In this document: piece after piece, positions 8,612 to 17,378 of the stretch
How positions within the stretch are numbered: position 1 is the first letter of the stretch
Layout: each line of letters opens with the position of its first letter
NCBI GenBank assembly: GCA_015207585.1
Contig: JADEWQ010000017.1
Location: forward strand, 1 to 64,000
DNA from: Pleurocapsales cyanobacterium LEGE 06147
GTDB taxonomy: Bacteria; Cyanobacteriota; Cyanobacteriia; Cyanobacteriales; Xenococcaceae
Length of the DNA stretch: 64,000 nt
Direction of reading: 5' to 3'
Program-made: the position numbers and the translations under genes
The notes under the pieces: model-generated
Database searches by the model: none
Told to the model about the DNA's origin: nothing
The model's input: only the letters and a program-made list of their open reading frames with translations

Positions 8612-9010
8612 ATGAATCAGGGCAGATTCTGGAGCTTAGCCCTAACAGCAACTATTTCTACACTGGCAGTTCCTGTCATCGCACGAGCACAAGTTAGTAT
8701 TGAAGAGTTACAGCGCTCTGGTGCTGGTGTAACAATATCGGGTGAAGTCGTAAGCGTTGTCGGCAACGATTTCGTTCTTGATGATGGCACCGGACAAATA
8801 ATCGTTGATGCCGGACCAAATTGGTGGCACCAAATCGATGTTTCCCAAGGAGAGGAAGTTACGGTTACCGGTGAGTTAGGTAGAGGAGGCGAATTGGATG
8901 CCTATTCCATTACCCGTTCTGATGGCTCGACGATTGAGATTCGCTCTCCTGGAGGTCCGCCTCCCTGGGTGGGGGGTCCCCATCGAAATAGTCGAGGTCC
9001 CAATCCTTAG
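8612..9010 (+). CDS. Exported OB-fold (YgiW/YdeI-like) protein
   Basis: The 132-residue protein has a signal peptide ending ARA near residue 26 (LALTATISTLAVPVIARA). It is followed by a single small beta-rich domain (VTISGEVVSVVGNDFVLDDG, then EEVTVTGELGRGGELDAYSI) that fits the bacterial OB-fold group of periplasmic stress-tolerance proteins. The tail is Pro/Gly-rich (PGGPPPW). AGGAAG precedes ATG 8612 by 8 bases. Function in this family is poorly known; the members seen in enterobacteria are linked to stress tolerance. It opens the plus-strand run that continues with a permease 112 bases on. Confidence 0.65.
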   Translation: MNQGRFWSLALTATISTLAVPVIARAQVSIEELQRSGAGVTISGEVVSVVGNDFVLDDGTGQIIVDAGPNWWHQIDVSQGEEVTVTGELGRGGELDAYSITRSDGSTIEIRSPGGPPPWVGGPHRNSRGPNP

Positions 9011-9122
9011 AGGTGCTGAAAGAATTTTAAAACATTTTATTTGATGGGGAAAAGTTAAAAATATCAAGTCTACTTTACCCTTCTTCACAAAATGCTAATT
9101 TAACTGAGACAGTACTAATTAA

Positions 9123-10481
9123 GTGAGCTTATTTAGAAACAACAATTCACCAAAACCTATAGTAGCAAGTGAAACAGCAGCACCCAAACCAGCACTAGCA
9201 TTTATAGATGCCGTTGCCCTTATTGTCGGAATTGTTATTGGTGCAGGGATTTTTGAAACGCCAGCTCTTGTAGCTGCCAATGCTGGAAGTGAAACAGTAG
9301 TAATGCTGGTTTGGTTGTTAGGAGGCGCAATGTCATTGATAGGGGCTTTGTGCTATGCCGAACTGGCGACAGCATATCCTCACGCAGGAGGCAATTACTT
9401 CTATCTCAGGCGTGCTTTTGGCAATCCCCTCGCCTTTCTCTTCGCCTGGGCGCGCATGACGGTCATACAAACTGGTTCGATCGCCCTATTAGCTTTTGTG
9501 TTCGGCGATTATGCCTCTCAGTTATTTGGATTGGGTCAATATTCTTCCTCCCTATACGCAGCACTTGCTGTGGTTTTTTTGACTGTTTTAAACATCCTCG
9601 GTATCCAGCAGGGAAAGTGGACGCAAAATTGTCTGAGCGCAGCGAAAGTCCTTGGTTTATTATTGCTGGTCATCGTCGGTTTAGCTTGGGCATCGCCTCC
9701 TACTTCGGTAGATCCTACTGCGCCTGCATCCACAAACACTTTAGGAATGGCGATGATTTTTGTGCTGCTTTCTTATGGCGGCTGGAATGAAGCAGTTTAT
9801 ATTTCTGCGGAGTTACGCAATCTCAAACGGAATATGGGACGATCGCTAATTTGGAGTATCGGTATTATTACAGCAATTTACTTGGCGATCAATTTGGCAT
9901 ATCTCCAGGGGTTGGGGCTAACTAATATGGCGGACTCCCAAGCAGTAGCTGCAGAACTAATGCGTAGGGCTTGGGGCAATCCTGGTGCCTGGTTTATCAG
10001 TCTGCTTATCGCCGTTTCTACTTTTGGTGCCATCAATGCCACCATTATTACCGGTGCTCGCACCAACTATGCGTTAGGGAAAGACTTTTGGCTGTTTGGC
10101 TTTCTCGGACAATGGCATAGACGGGCTAATACACCTATCCGCGCTTTAATCGTGCAGGGGGCGATCGCCTTATTGTTAGTGATGCTGGGAACCTTAACTC
10201 GTGGAGGTTTTGAAACGATGGTAGACTATACCGCCCCCGTGTTCTGGTTCTTTTTTCTCCTAACGGGCATATCCCTATTTGTATTGCGCGTGCGAGAACC
10301 AAATAAACCCAGACCGTTTCAAGTTCCTTTCTATCCCCTAACACCAATTCTTTTTTGTCTGATCTGTGGTTATTTACTCTACTCCAGTCTTACTTATACA
10401 GGCGTAGGAGCATTTTTCGGCGTAATAGCAGTAGTTGCTGGCATACCTCTATTGCTTTTGTCTGGCGATCGACAATCGTAA
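9123..10481 (+). CDS. APC family amino acid permease
   Basis: The 452-residue protein starts at GTG 9123. It has about 12 hydrophobic segments and the APC signature in helix 1 (ALIVGIVIGAGIFETPALVA), with GGAMSLIGALCYAELATAYP in helix 2 and GGNYFYLRRAFGNPLAFLFA after it. These are features of the amino acid-polyamine-organocation superfamily in the inner membrane. The substrate cannot be read from sequence. No strong Shine-Dalgarno precedes the GTG. The next gene starts 39 bases downstream on the same strand. Confidence 0.85.
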   Translation: MSLFRNNNSPKPIVASETAAPKPALAFIDAVALIVGIVIGAGIFETPALVAANAGSETVVMLVWLLGGAMSLIGALCYAELATAYPHAGGNYFYLRRAFGNPLAFLFAWARMTVIQTGSIALLAFVFGDYASQLFGLGQYSSSLYAALAVVFLTVLNILGIQQGKWTQNCLSAAKVLGLLLLVIVGLAWASPPTSVDPTAPASTNTLGMAMIFVLLSYGGWNEAVYISAELRNLKRNMGRSLIWSIGIITAIYLAINLAYLQGLGLTNMADSQAVAAELMRRAWGNPGAWFISLLIAVSTFGAINATIITGARTNYALGKDFWLFGFLGQWHRRANTPIRALIVQGAIALLLVMLGTLTRGGFETMVDYTAPVFWFFFLLTGISLFVLRVREPNKPRPFQVPFYPLTPILFCLICGYLLYSSLTYTGVGAFFGVIAVVAGIPLLLLSGDRQS

Positions 10482-10520
10482 ATCAAAATATAAATTACTC
10501 TAATTTAAATGGGAGAAAAT

Positions 10521-11165
10521 ATGATTCAGTTACGACGAAAGATCGGATTTTTGCTGATTAGTTTGAGTATTGGTAGTTTTCTCGTTATCGGATGTAACGG
10601 TCGGCGCAATTTCGGCGATACTACAACTACTCCCCCAGCTCAAGCACCTACAACTAATGGTCAAAACGCGGCTCGGGCTGACGTGCCTTTTGTCCCCACA
10701 CCAAATGAAGTAGTAGAGGAAATGCTCCAGATTGCCAATGTAACGGGTGATGATGTTCTCTACGATCTCGGTAGCGGTGATGGACGAATCGTCATTACTG
10801 CCGCACAGAAATATGGTACTCGGGGCACTGGGATAGAAATTAATCCGGAACTGGTCGAACAAAGTCGAGCTAACGCTGAGGAAGCAAGAGTTGCCGAGCG
10901 CGTGGAGTTCTTGCAACAAGACTTGTTTGAGACCGATTTGAGTGATGCCACAGTAGTAACTCTTTATTTATTGCCCGATATCAATCTAAAACTAAGACCC
11001 AAACTCTTTGAAGAACTCCAACCCGGTACGCGCATCGTGTCCCATGACTTTGACATGGGAGAATGGGAACCAGAGCGAGTAGAGCAAATACAGGGACCAG
11101 TTCGCCAGCATACGATTTATTACTGGGTTGTTCCTGAAGAAGTTCCAGAAAATTTAACTCAATAG
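10521..11165 (+). CDS. Lipobox-bearing class I SAM methyltransferase
   Basis: ATG 10521 is chosen over ATG 10509 because GGGAG lies just upstream of it. The product is 214 residues. Residues 1-25 form a lipoprotein signal (IGSFLVIGC, Cys near 25), followed by a Thr/Pro/Ala-rich linker. Residues 60-190 are a Rossmann methyltransferase domain: VLYDLGSGDGRIVI is the SAM-binding motif I, GTGIEINPELVEQ is motif II, and VVTLYLLPD is motif IV. An extracytoplasmic SAM-dependent enzyme is paradoxical because SAM is cytoplasmic. Similar leader-bearing methyltransferases do exist in databases. The substrate is unknown. It follows the APC permease by 39 bases. Confidence 0.78.
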   Translation: MIQLRRKIGFLLISLSIGSFLVIGCNGRRNFGDTTTTPPAQAPTTNGQNAARADVPFVPTPNEVVEEMLQIANVTGDDVLYDLGSGDGRIVITAAQKYGTRGTGIEINPELVEQSRANAEEARVAERVEFLQQDLFETDLSDATVVTLYLLPDINLKLRPKLFEELQPGTRIVSHDFDMGEWEPERVEQIQGPVRQHTIYYWVVPEEVPENLTQ

Positions 11166-11490
11166 TAGTTATTAATTGATAATTGATAAGGGATAATTGA
11201 TAATTATTAATTATCCATTGACTCGGTGACTCCTTCTTAAGAATTTGCCTATTTTCCTTAGCTGATTTTTTGACTGTCATTTTTTGGTCACATTCATTAC
11301 CAATAATCAAATTGAGGGAAAGAACGCTAAATTACGTTGACTGGATTAAAGCGATCGATAATAAATCGTCGAGAATATTCCTGACAAGCCCTGCTTTTAA
11401 AGACGTGGAGCTTAAATAAAAACGTAAAAAACGAATTTTTTTCAATTTAAATTTTTACTGTTTAATTCCAGTAGCAGGCGTTCCTAACTT
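11166..11490. other. Intergenic, AT-rich repeat tract
   Basis: A run of ttattaattgataattgataa units (about 11168-11215) is followed by AT-rich DNA up to the ferric-reductase-like gene. GAGGAGGAAA at 11514-11523 is the ribosome site of that gene. No reading frame of coding character is visible. Confidence 0.5.
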
Positions 11491-11529
11491 TTGTTTTTTT
11501 GTGTAGACAGGCGAGGAGGAAAGTCTCAA

Positions 11530-12867
11530 ATGCAACGTCTGTTAATGAGAAGTCCAGTAGCGATCGCTGCCTTTTGGATTGGAGTATATCTTTTTATTAC
11601 TCTTTTGCCACTGCTCGTACTTTTGCTATATGCTCCCCCAGAAGGTAGGACTTTTTGGACAGAGTTTTCAGTAGCTCTAGGTTTTATCGGTTTAGCTATG
11701 ATAGCGCTTCAGTTTGCGCTGACAGCGCGAATTAATCGGATTGAAGCTTCCTATGGCATTGATATTATTCTGCAATTCCATCGTTATATTTCTATAGTTG
11801 CCTTCAGTTTTATTCTCATTCATCCCCTCATTTTATTCATAACCCGTCCGGAAACCTTAGAACTGCTCAATTTTCCAGTAGCTCCATGGCGGGCTAGGTT
11901 TGCCGTTATAGGAACTTTAGCACTGATCGTGCTGGTAGTCACTTCTATCTGGCGCAAACCGCTGCGCATAGAATACGAAAGTTGGCGGATCTTGCACGGT
12001 ATCCTAGCAGTCATGGCGGTGGGTTTTGGGCTGGCACACGCTTTGGGAGTAAGTTATTATTTGGGGCTATTTTGGAAAGGTGTGCTTTGGAGCGCGATCG
12101 CTCTGTTTGCTCTTTGGCTATTGGTTTACGTCCGCCTTGTCAAGCCTTGGTTCATGACCAAGAAACCTTACTTGGTAGAAGAAGTCATTCCTCAACGAGG
12201 CAATGTCTGGACCCTAGCTTTAAGACCGAGAGGACATGAGGGAATAAAATTCCAACCAGGTCAATTTGCTTGGATTACTCTCGATATCTCTCCCTTTCGC
12301 ATGCGAGAACATCCTTTTTCCATGTCGTCCAGTGGCGAGCGTCCCGAACGCCTAGAATTTACTATTAAAGCCCTGGGAGACTTTACGAAAACGATTAAAG
12401 AGGTCAAGCCAGGCACTAAAGCTTATCTCGATGGACCTTACGGGGTGTTTACCACGGATCGCTATTGGGATTCTGCCGGATTTGTCCTGATTGCTGGTGG
12501 CATTGGCATTACGCCGATGATGAGCATGCTCGTTACTGCTGCCGAACGGAAAGACGATCGCTCTTTTTTATTAATTTACGCCAATAAAAAATGGGAAGAC
12601 GTAACTTTTCGCGAGGAACTAGATGAACTCAAAGAAAAATTAGACCTCACCATCGTACACGTACTTAGAGAACCGCCCCAAGATTGGTCTGGAGAGACGG
12701 GTTATGTCGACCGAGAACTATTAGAGCGTTATATTCCTCTCCATCGAGGTAGCCGCCAATACTTCATCTGTGCTGCACCAGTAATGATGGATAAGGTAGA
12801 AGCTGCTCTGTACGAGCTAGAAGTGCCAGTTACTAACGTTCACATGGAGCATTTCAATCTAGTTTAG
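11530..12867 (+). CDS. Ferric reductase-like transmembrane flavoprotein oxidoreductase
   Basis: ATG 11530 is preferred over the upstream start at 11491 because GAGGAGGAAA precedes it by 6-7 bases; the product is 445 residues. Residues 1-205 hold six hydrophobic segments with helix histidines suitable for haem (FHRYISIVAFSFILIHP, and WRILHGILAVMAVGFGLAHA). Residues 215-445 form a ferredoxin-NADP reductase-type module: FAD motif REHPFSMSS near 258 and NAD(P) motif AGGIGITPMMSML near 321. This is the ferric reductase/NADPH oxidase architecture, moving electrons from NAD(P)H through FAD and haem across the membrane. The acceptor (iron, oxygen or other) is not evident. An SRPBCC gene follows after 29 bases. 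Confidence 0.85.
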   Translation: MQRLLMRSPVAIAAFWIGVYLFITLLPLLVLLLYAPPEGRTFWTEFSVALGFIGLAMIALQFALTARINRIEASYGIDIILQFHRYISIVAFSFILIHPLILFITRPETLELLNFPVAPWRARFAVIGTLALIVLVVTSIWRKPLRIEYESWRILHGILAVMAVGFGLAHALGVSYYLGLFWKGVLWSAIALFALWLLVYVRLVKPWFMTKKPYLVEEVIPQRGNVWTLALRPRGHEGIKFQPGQFAWITLDISPFRMREHPFSMSSSGERPERLEFTIKALGDFTKTIKEVKPGTKAYLDGPYGVFTTDRYWDSAGFVLIAGGIGITPMMSMLVTAAERKDDRSFLLIYANKKWEDVTFREELDELKEKLDLTIVHVLREPPQDWSGETGYVDRELLERYIPLHRGSRQYFICAAPVMMDKVEAALYELEVPVTNVHMEHFNLV

Positions 12868-12896
12868 ATAATTTACCTCGGAGAAATCGAGCCGCG

Positions 12897-13331
12897 ATGA
12901 AAGAGCTTTATACTGAAATTGAAATAGAAGCCCCAATCGAGCGAGTTTGGCAAATACTGACAGATTTTACCAGTTTTCCCGATTGGAATCCCTTTATTCG
13001 CCAAATTAAGGGAGAACTTCAAGAAAATAAGCAGCTGATAGTCTGCATTCAACCTTCTGGTGGCGATAGGATGAGATTCCAACCAACAGTTATTAAGGTA
13101 CAACCCAATTCCGAGTTGCGATGGCGAGGACATTTTCTCATCCCAGGACTCTTTGATGGCGAACACATTTTCGTCCTCGAACCTTTGGACAAAAATCGCG
13201 TGCGTTTTAGCCAACGAGAAATTTTTAAAGGATTATTAGTTTTGCTATTGAGCAAAAAACTGGATACGGAGACTAAGCGAGGTTTTGAAGAAATGAATCT
13301 TGCCTTAAAAAGGCGAGTCGAACAAAACTAA
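12897..13331 (+). CDS. SRPBCC/START-like small-molecule-binding protein
   Basis: The 144-residue protein opens ELYTEIEIEAPIERVWQILT and continues DFTSFPDWNPFIRQIKG, the standard start of the SRPBCC (Bet v1/polyketide cyclase-like) fold. Length fits one domain. A GGAG (12880-12883) lies upstream of ATG 12897. The fold makes a hydrophobic pocket; the ligand is not predictable. It lies 29 bases after the ferric-reductase-like gene and 30 bases before a 48-codon membrane peptide, so the three probably share a transcript. Confidence 0.8.
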   Translation: MKELYTEIEIEAPIERVWQILTDFTSFPDWNPFIRQIKGELQENKQLIVCIQPSGGDRMRFQPTVIKVQPNSELRWRGHFLIPGLFDGEHIFVLEPLDKNRVRFSQREIFKGLLVLLLSKKLDTETKRGFEEMNLALKRRVEQN

Positions 13332-13361
13332 ATTGCCACTTTCACTCAAATTAGGAGGTTT

Positions 13362-13508
13362 ATGCGTTACAGTATTATGCTACAAGTGGTAGGAATTATC
13401 TCTTTTATTCTCGTCGCTACAGCCGCTTTATTTGGTTGGTTGCAAAGTCGTCCTGCACCGACGCAAACAAGTTTAGAAGATCGGGTTGTATCTCTCAAAC
13501 AATCATGA
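13362..13508 (+). CDS. Small membrane peptide, 48 aa
   Basis: A near-ideal ribosome site, TAGGAGGTTT, sits 4-5 bases before ATG 13362. The peptide has one hydrophobic helix (VVGIISFILVATAALFGWL) followed by a short charged tail ending VVSLKQS. It starts 30 bases after the SRPBCC stop in the same orientation. The strong ribosome site, single helix and operon position support a real short gene. No family assigned. It may be an accessory subunit of the upstream flavoprotein, which is inference only. Confidence 0.6.
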   Translation: MRYSIMLQVVGIISFILVATAALFGWLQSRPAPTQTSLEDRVVSLKQS

Positions 13509-13585
13509 GACAAACATTGTCTATTAGCAAAAATAAAAAGTTCGGCTTAAAACAATTGCGCACTGCCGAAGTCAGCTCTCTTCGA

Positions 13586-13615
13586 GGTGCGGCAGCACCT
13601 GCCACGCAGGATCGC
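13586..13615 (+). repeat. Two-hairpin GGTGCGGCAGCACC repeat, copy 2
   Basis: This intergenic copy reads GGTGCGGCAGCACC followed by TGCCACGCAGGATCGC. GGTGC-GGCA-GCACC and CCTGC-CAC-GCAGG are two adjacent hairpins. It differs from copy 1 by a single base in the second loop. Confidence 0.8.
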
Positions 13616-13638
13616 TCGCTCAATTGAATTGATTAGCC

Positions 13639-14265
13639 ATGGGATTGTACCTCAGAAGCTACCTTTGTTCGCGTTCCTTAAAAATAATTCTTTTGTCAAT
13701 CTCGGCTTTAGTTGTGGTGGTATTTGTCCTCGCCTACTCTCCCACTTGGATCGTGCCTCCAACGGCTCCGATCGCTCCAATTACCGTCTATGTCACTGAC
13801 TATGGCTACCACGGCAGGTTAGTTCTACCTTCTCGCCAAGGCGGACTCGTTCAATATGCCTACGGAGATTGGGATTATTTTGCTTTGGAGCGACAGAACT
13901 GGAATAAGGCAATCGCCGCACTGCTGATTCCCACTCAAGGAACCCTCGGCAGACGTAGAATTAAAGATTTTGCAGAGCTTCGCCAGATACTCGGTCCGGA
14001 TTGGCAAGATATCCTACTGAGTTTTGAGGTAGCCACCAGCAAAGCCTTTCACTTAGAAGAATCTTTAGATGTACGCTTCGATCGAAACATTGACACCCGT
14101 GTCTTCAATCCACACAATGGTTTAACTTTTGTCAAAGACGAGTGGGATTATACCTTGTTGCACAATAGCAACCACGAGCTGGTTGAGTGGCTTGAAGACT
14201 TAGACTGCCGAGTTAAAGGCTTTCCAACGTTGCCTAATTTCCAGATCCAAGAGGTTCAACCCTAA
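13639..14265 (+). CDS. DUF2459-like membrane-anchored protein
   Basis: The 208-residue protein has one N-terminal helix ([20 protein letters not shown]) and an extracytoplasmic domain opening [17 protein letters not shown], the pattern I associate with the DUF2459 family (VYV..HG.H..LVLP). [13 protein letters not shown] matches the conserved aromatic segment of that family. Length is typical. Function is unknown. The last codons overlap, in another frame, the homology-bearing stretch of the truncated invertase downstream. No clear Shine-Dalgarno sequence precedes ATG 13639. Confidence 0.6.
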   Translation: MGLYLRSYLCSRSLKIILLSISALVVVVFVLAYSPTWIVPPTAPIAPITVYVTDYGYHGRLVLPSRQGGLVQYAYGDWDYFALERQNWNKAIAALLIPTQGTLGRRRIKDFAELRQILGPDWQDILLSFEVATSKAFHLEESLDVRFDRNIDTRVFNPHNGLTFVKDEWDYTLLHNSNHELVEWLEDLDCRVKGFPTLPNFQIQEVQP

Positions 14266-14323
14266 AACGGCGGAGAATATAGGACTTCATCAAAAGGATT
14301 TCCAAGAGGGAATCGAGCTAATT

Positions 14324-15217
14324 TTGGAAATGTGTTTGGCTCATCGGTTTGCCATGTATCCAACGATGTTGGTTCCCGATGACTCGTTTATGATTGACCG
14401 TCGTTTAGGGGTTTACGGACATCCCCTCGAAATTCAAGTGCTGTTTTACGCGGCTTTACGGGCGGCTAAAGAATTACTTTTACCCAACCAAAATAATCGA
14501 ACTTGTATCGAGAGCGTTAATCAACGCTTAGAAACCCTTACCTACCACGTACGGGAATATTACTGGCTCGATCTGCAACGCTTAAACGAAATTTATCGCT
14601 TTCAAGGGGATGAATTTGGCAAAGAAGTAGCCAATCGATTTAATATTTATCCCGGTTCGATTCCCAACTGGCTAACGGAATGGCTGCCCGAAACTGCGGG
14701 TTATCTAGTCGGCAATCTCGGTCCGGGATGGATGGATTTTCGGTTCTTTACCCAAGGAAACCTGATCGCAATTATTACTTCCCTAGCAAGCGAATCCGAA
14801 TCTCAACAAATTATGGATTTAATCGAGCAACGCTGGCACGATTTAATTGGTTACATGCCTATGAAAATTTGTTTTCCTGCTCTCGAAGGCAAGGAGTGGG
14901 AAATCGTTACGGGAGCCGACCCCAAGAATATAGCCTGGTCGTATCATAATGGAGGTAGTTGGCCCGTCTTACTGTGGCTATTGGCAGCAGCAGCGCAAAA
15001 AACCGGACGTACGAAACTTGCTCGCAATGCGATCGCGCTTGCGGAAAGTCGCTTAAAGCAGGATAGATGGCCCGAATATTATGATGGCAAGTCTGGTCGC
15101 TTGATTGGCAAAGAAGCTAGAAAATATCAAACCTGGACGATCGCCGGTTTATTGGTAGCTCAAGAAATAATCGCCAATCCGGAGCATTTAAAACTGCTAA
15201 GTTTCGAGGAGAATTAA
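14324..15217 (+). pseudogene. Alkaline/neutral invertase (GH100), N-terminal part missing
   Basis: The 297 residues match the C-terminal 60-65% of cyanobacterial alkaline/neutral invertases, which split sucrose to glucose and fructose in the cytosol. Recognisable blocks are [47 protein letters not shown] and [20 protein letters not shown]. Full enzymes are about 450-490 residues. In-frame homology begins near 14297 ([11 protein letters not shown]), before the first ATG, and is replaced upstream by the DUF2459-like gene. Missing is the block with the catalytic Asp (D188 in Anabaena InvA, in the VDSGLWW segment); the second catalytic residue (E414 there) probably survives in WPEYYDG. I infer a deletion that left an inactive relic, although the remaining frame is clean. 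Confidence 0.8.
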
Positions 15218-15281
15218 TTGAACGTTAAGCGCGGCAGTCCTCAGACAAAATCGGCTAGCTTGTAGTTCATTTATTTTGAAT

Positions 15282-16682
15282 ATGTCATCTGGTCAAAAAT
15301 CGAGCAAAAAAAAGAACTGGTTTAATAAACTAATAGCAATTATTGCGCTAATTAATTATGCTTTAGTGCTGTTTAATGCTACTTATATTCCCGCTCGCAA
15401 TTTTTATTGGCAAATTTTTCCCGCTTTAACTCAGCTATACGATCCGATTAAGGCAATCGAACCCCATCGCGAAACCCAAAATTATCTCGAGGGAGTTAAC
15501 GAACTCGAAACCCAAATCGAGCAAACGGGATTATTATCGCCTCAAAGTGAAGCTTTACTAAATGAACTACAAATTTTAAGCTACCGATTAATCGAAGACA
15601 ATCCCTTCGAGACAGGCGAGCGCAGCAGGATTTTAGCAAAAATTAAAAATGAAGTCAGGATTCGTGTTGGAGAAGAATCTGCTCGGGATGCCTTTACTAC
15701 TTTTTGGAGTCAAGATTATCTTGCTCAAGCGGGTTGGCAACAGGAACTTAATTTTTTTAATACAGAACTCAGACCGCTAATCGAAGCAAATTATTATCGA
15801 GATATCAATCGCTTTGGTCAATTTATCGATTACTTTTGGTTAATCGATCTACCGTTTATCATCTTATTTGCTCTAGATATTATTATCAGAACGTATCGCA
15901 TCAGTCGCCGCAATCCTCAATTAACTTGGTTGGAAGCAATTCTGCGACGCTGGTATGATTTTTTCTTGGTGCTTCCGTTTGCTCGTCTGTTGCGAATCAT
16001 TCCTGTAACCATTCGTCTTTATCAGGCAGGCTTGTTGAATTTAGAACCTTTGCGCAGACAACTCAACTACGACTTTGCCATAAGTTTTGCCGAAGAACTT
16101 ACCGAACTAGTCGGCATTCAAATTATCGATCAAATGCAAGAGTCAATCGAGCAGGGGGAGCTGGCACGCTGGTTATTTCATCCCGAGTCCCGCCGTTCCT
16201 ACATTCAGATTGGGAATCGCAACGAAGCAAAGGTTATCGCTTCTCGATTGGTCAATATCAGCGTCCATGATGTTCTTCCTCAAATCCAGTCTGACGTTCA
16301 GGCTTTAGTGCATCATAGTCTGGAAAATACCCTCAACCAAATTGCTTTTTACCAGCAAATACAAAAAGTACCTGGTTTTAGTAATTTACCTACTCAGTTA
16401 ACGGAACAATTAGCCAAAAATCTGTCCCAAACAGCATATGACAATATAATAAAGGCTTTTGAAGACCCGGTTGGAGCGCAATTAACCAATCGTCTAATTA
16501 CCAACTTCCGCGATGCCTTGGAAATAGAATTACAGAAAAAACACAACCTACAAGAAATTGAATCTTTACTCGTCGATATGTTAGAAGAAATTAAAATCAA
16601 CTACGTTAAGAGAATTGCAGCGGGAGGAATGGAAAAAGCTTTAGCAGAAGCCGACCAACTTCAGCGACTGGTACAAAATTAG
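15282..16682 (+). CDS. Conserved cyanobacterial membrane protein, unknown
   Basis: ATG 15282 is favoured over TTG 15276; the product is 466 residues. One helix lies near residues 18-38, a charged periplasmic-like segment follows (to about 180), then a helix pair near 188-206 and 228-250. The second half is soluble and helix-rich (EELTELVGIQIIDQMQESIE, QLTEQLAKNLSQTAYDNIIK). The arginine-rich LLRIIPVTIRLYQAGLL segment after helix 3 resembles the S4-S5 area of voltage-gated ion channels, a weak hint only. Its stop overlaps by 4 bases the stop of a convergent small gene. I do not recognise a characterised family. Confidence 0.6.
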   Translation: MSSGQKSSKKKNWFNKLIAIIALINYALVLFNATYIPARNFYWQIFPALTQLYDPIKAIEPHRETQNYLEGVNELETQIEQTGLLSPQSEALLNELQILSYRLIEDNPFETGERSRILAKIKNEVRIRVGEESARDAFTTFWSQDYLAQAGWQQELNFFNTELRPLIEANYYRDINRFGQFIDYFWLIDLPFIILFALDIIIRTYRISRRNPQLTWLEAILRRWYDFFLVLPFARLLRIIPVTIRLYQAGLLNLEPLRRQLNYDFAISFAEELTELVGIQIIDQMQESIEQGELARWLFHPESRRSYIQIGNRNEAKVIASRLVNISVHDVLPQIQSDVQALVHHSLENTLNQIAFYQQIQKVPGFSNLPTQLTEQLAKNLSQTAYDNIIKAFEDPVGAQLTNRLITNFRDALEIELQKKHNLQEIESLLVDMLEEIKINYVKRIAAGGMEKALAEADQLQRLVQN

Positions 16683-17068
16683 TTTTTTAGCTCATAGCGG
16701 GCTAACTTTCGGACATCTTCCTGAGATAATCCTAGTTCTCGAGCAAGGATCATTTCTATTTGCTCGAATTCGGTGACTGGGAATTGAAATTCCAGCTTTT
16801 TGAGCTCGGAATCATTAGTTTTGACCTCAACTTCGGTAAAACCCAGCTCGCGATCGATTTGTACTTGAATTACTACCACATTGAACGCCAGTTGCACCTG
16901 CGTATTTGTATCGGCTTCTACTTCATCTGTAGTATCGTAGGGACGACTTAAAACCTGGTCAGTTAAAAATTCGCCTCCCATCCAAAAAGCGATACCTAAA
17001 ATGGGGAGAAAAAGCCAAAAATCTAGATTGAGATTAAAAAATTTTTGCCACCCGCGGGATGAAAACAT
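16679..17068 (-). CDS. Small single-helix membrane protein, unknown
   Basis: The 129-residue protein starts at ATG 17068. It has one hydrophobic helix near residues 17-34 (FWLFLPILGIAFWMGGEFL) and a soluble, acidic beta-strand-rich C-terminal domain (QLAFNVVVIQVQIDRELGFT, LKKLEFQFPVTEFEQIEMIL). It converges on the 466-residue membrane protein with a 4-base overlap of stop codons. The two may interact, which is inference from position. No family recognised. Confidence 0.6.
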   Translation of the reverse strand: MFSSRGWQKFFNLNLDFWLFLPILGIAFWMGGEFLTDQVLSRPYDTTDEVEADTNTQVQLAFNVVVIQVQIDRELGFTEVEVKTNDSELKKLEFQFPVTEFEQIEMILARELGLSQEDVRKLARYELKN

Positions 17069-17378
17069 AAAGCGATCGATACAAATAACAAGTTTTCTCT
17101 ACTAAAAAGACTATCTTAGGCTCGATTGCGCACTCTCTCCTAAAAGAGTGAATTTAATCGATAAAAGATCGAACTGAGGAAAGATGCGTAATAAGCAGCA
17201 TATCTTTATTATTAGGATTTTGGAGACAATTTTTTGTCAAGCAGCCGACGCTGCAAGGAAGGAGAAAGAAGGAAATACGGGATACAAGGACAAGGTAATA
17301 CAGGGAAATGGGGATTCTGGTTTCAAATTTCTTTCCTCTTCCTTCCAAGATGGAAATCTTGATTTTTATGGACAGAAA

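Noticed and set aside
10530-10951. Minus-strand open frames over the methyltransferase gene
   Set aside because: Shadow frames of a gene with a clear SAM motif and lipobox.
12873-13255. Minus-strand frames opposite the SRPBCC gene
   Set aside because: Antisense shadows without motif or ribosome site.
14324-15217. Intact invertase gene
   Set aside because: The block with the catalytic Asp is missing and homology starts before the first ATG, so I call it a truncated relic.
15276-15281. TTG start of the membrane protein at 15276
   Set aside because: ATG 15282 is two codons downstream and more likely; no ribosome site separates them.
17184-17378. N-terminal 65-residue extension of the response regulator
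   Set aside because: The receiver domain starts at MKILLVEDD (ATG 17379); the upstream part has no coding character.
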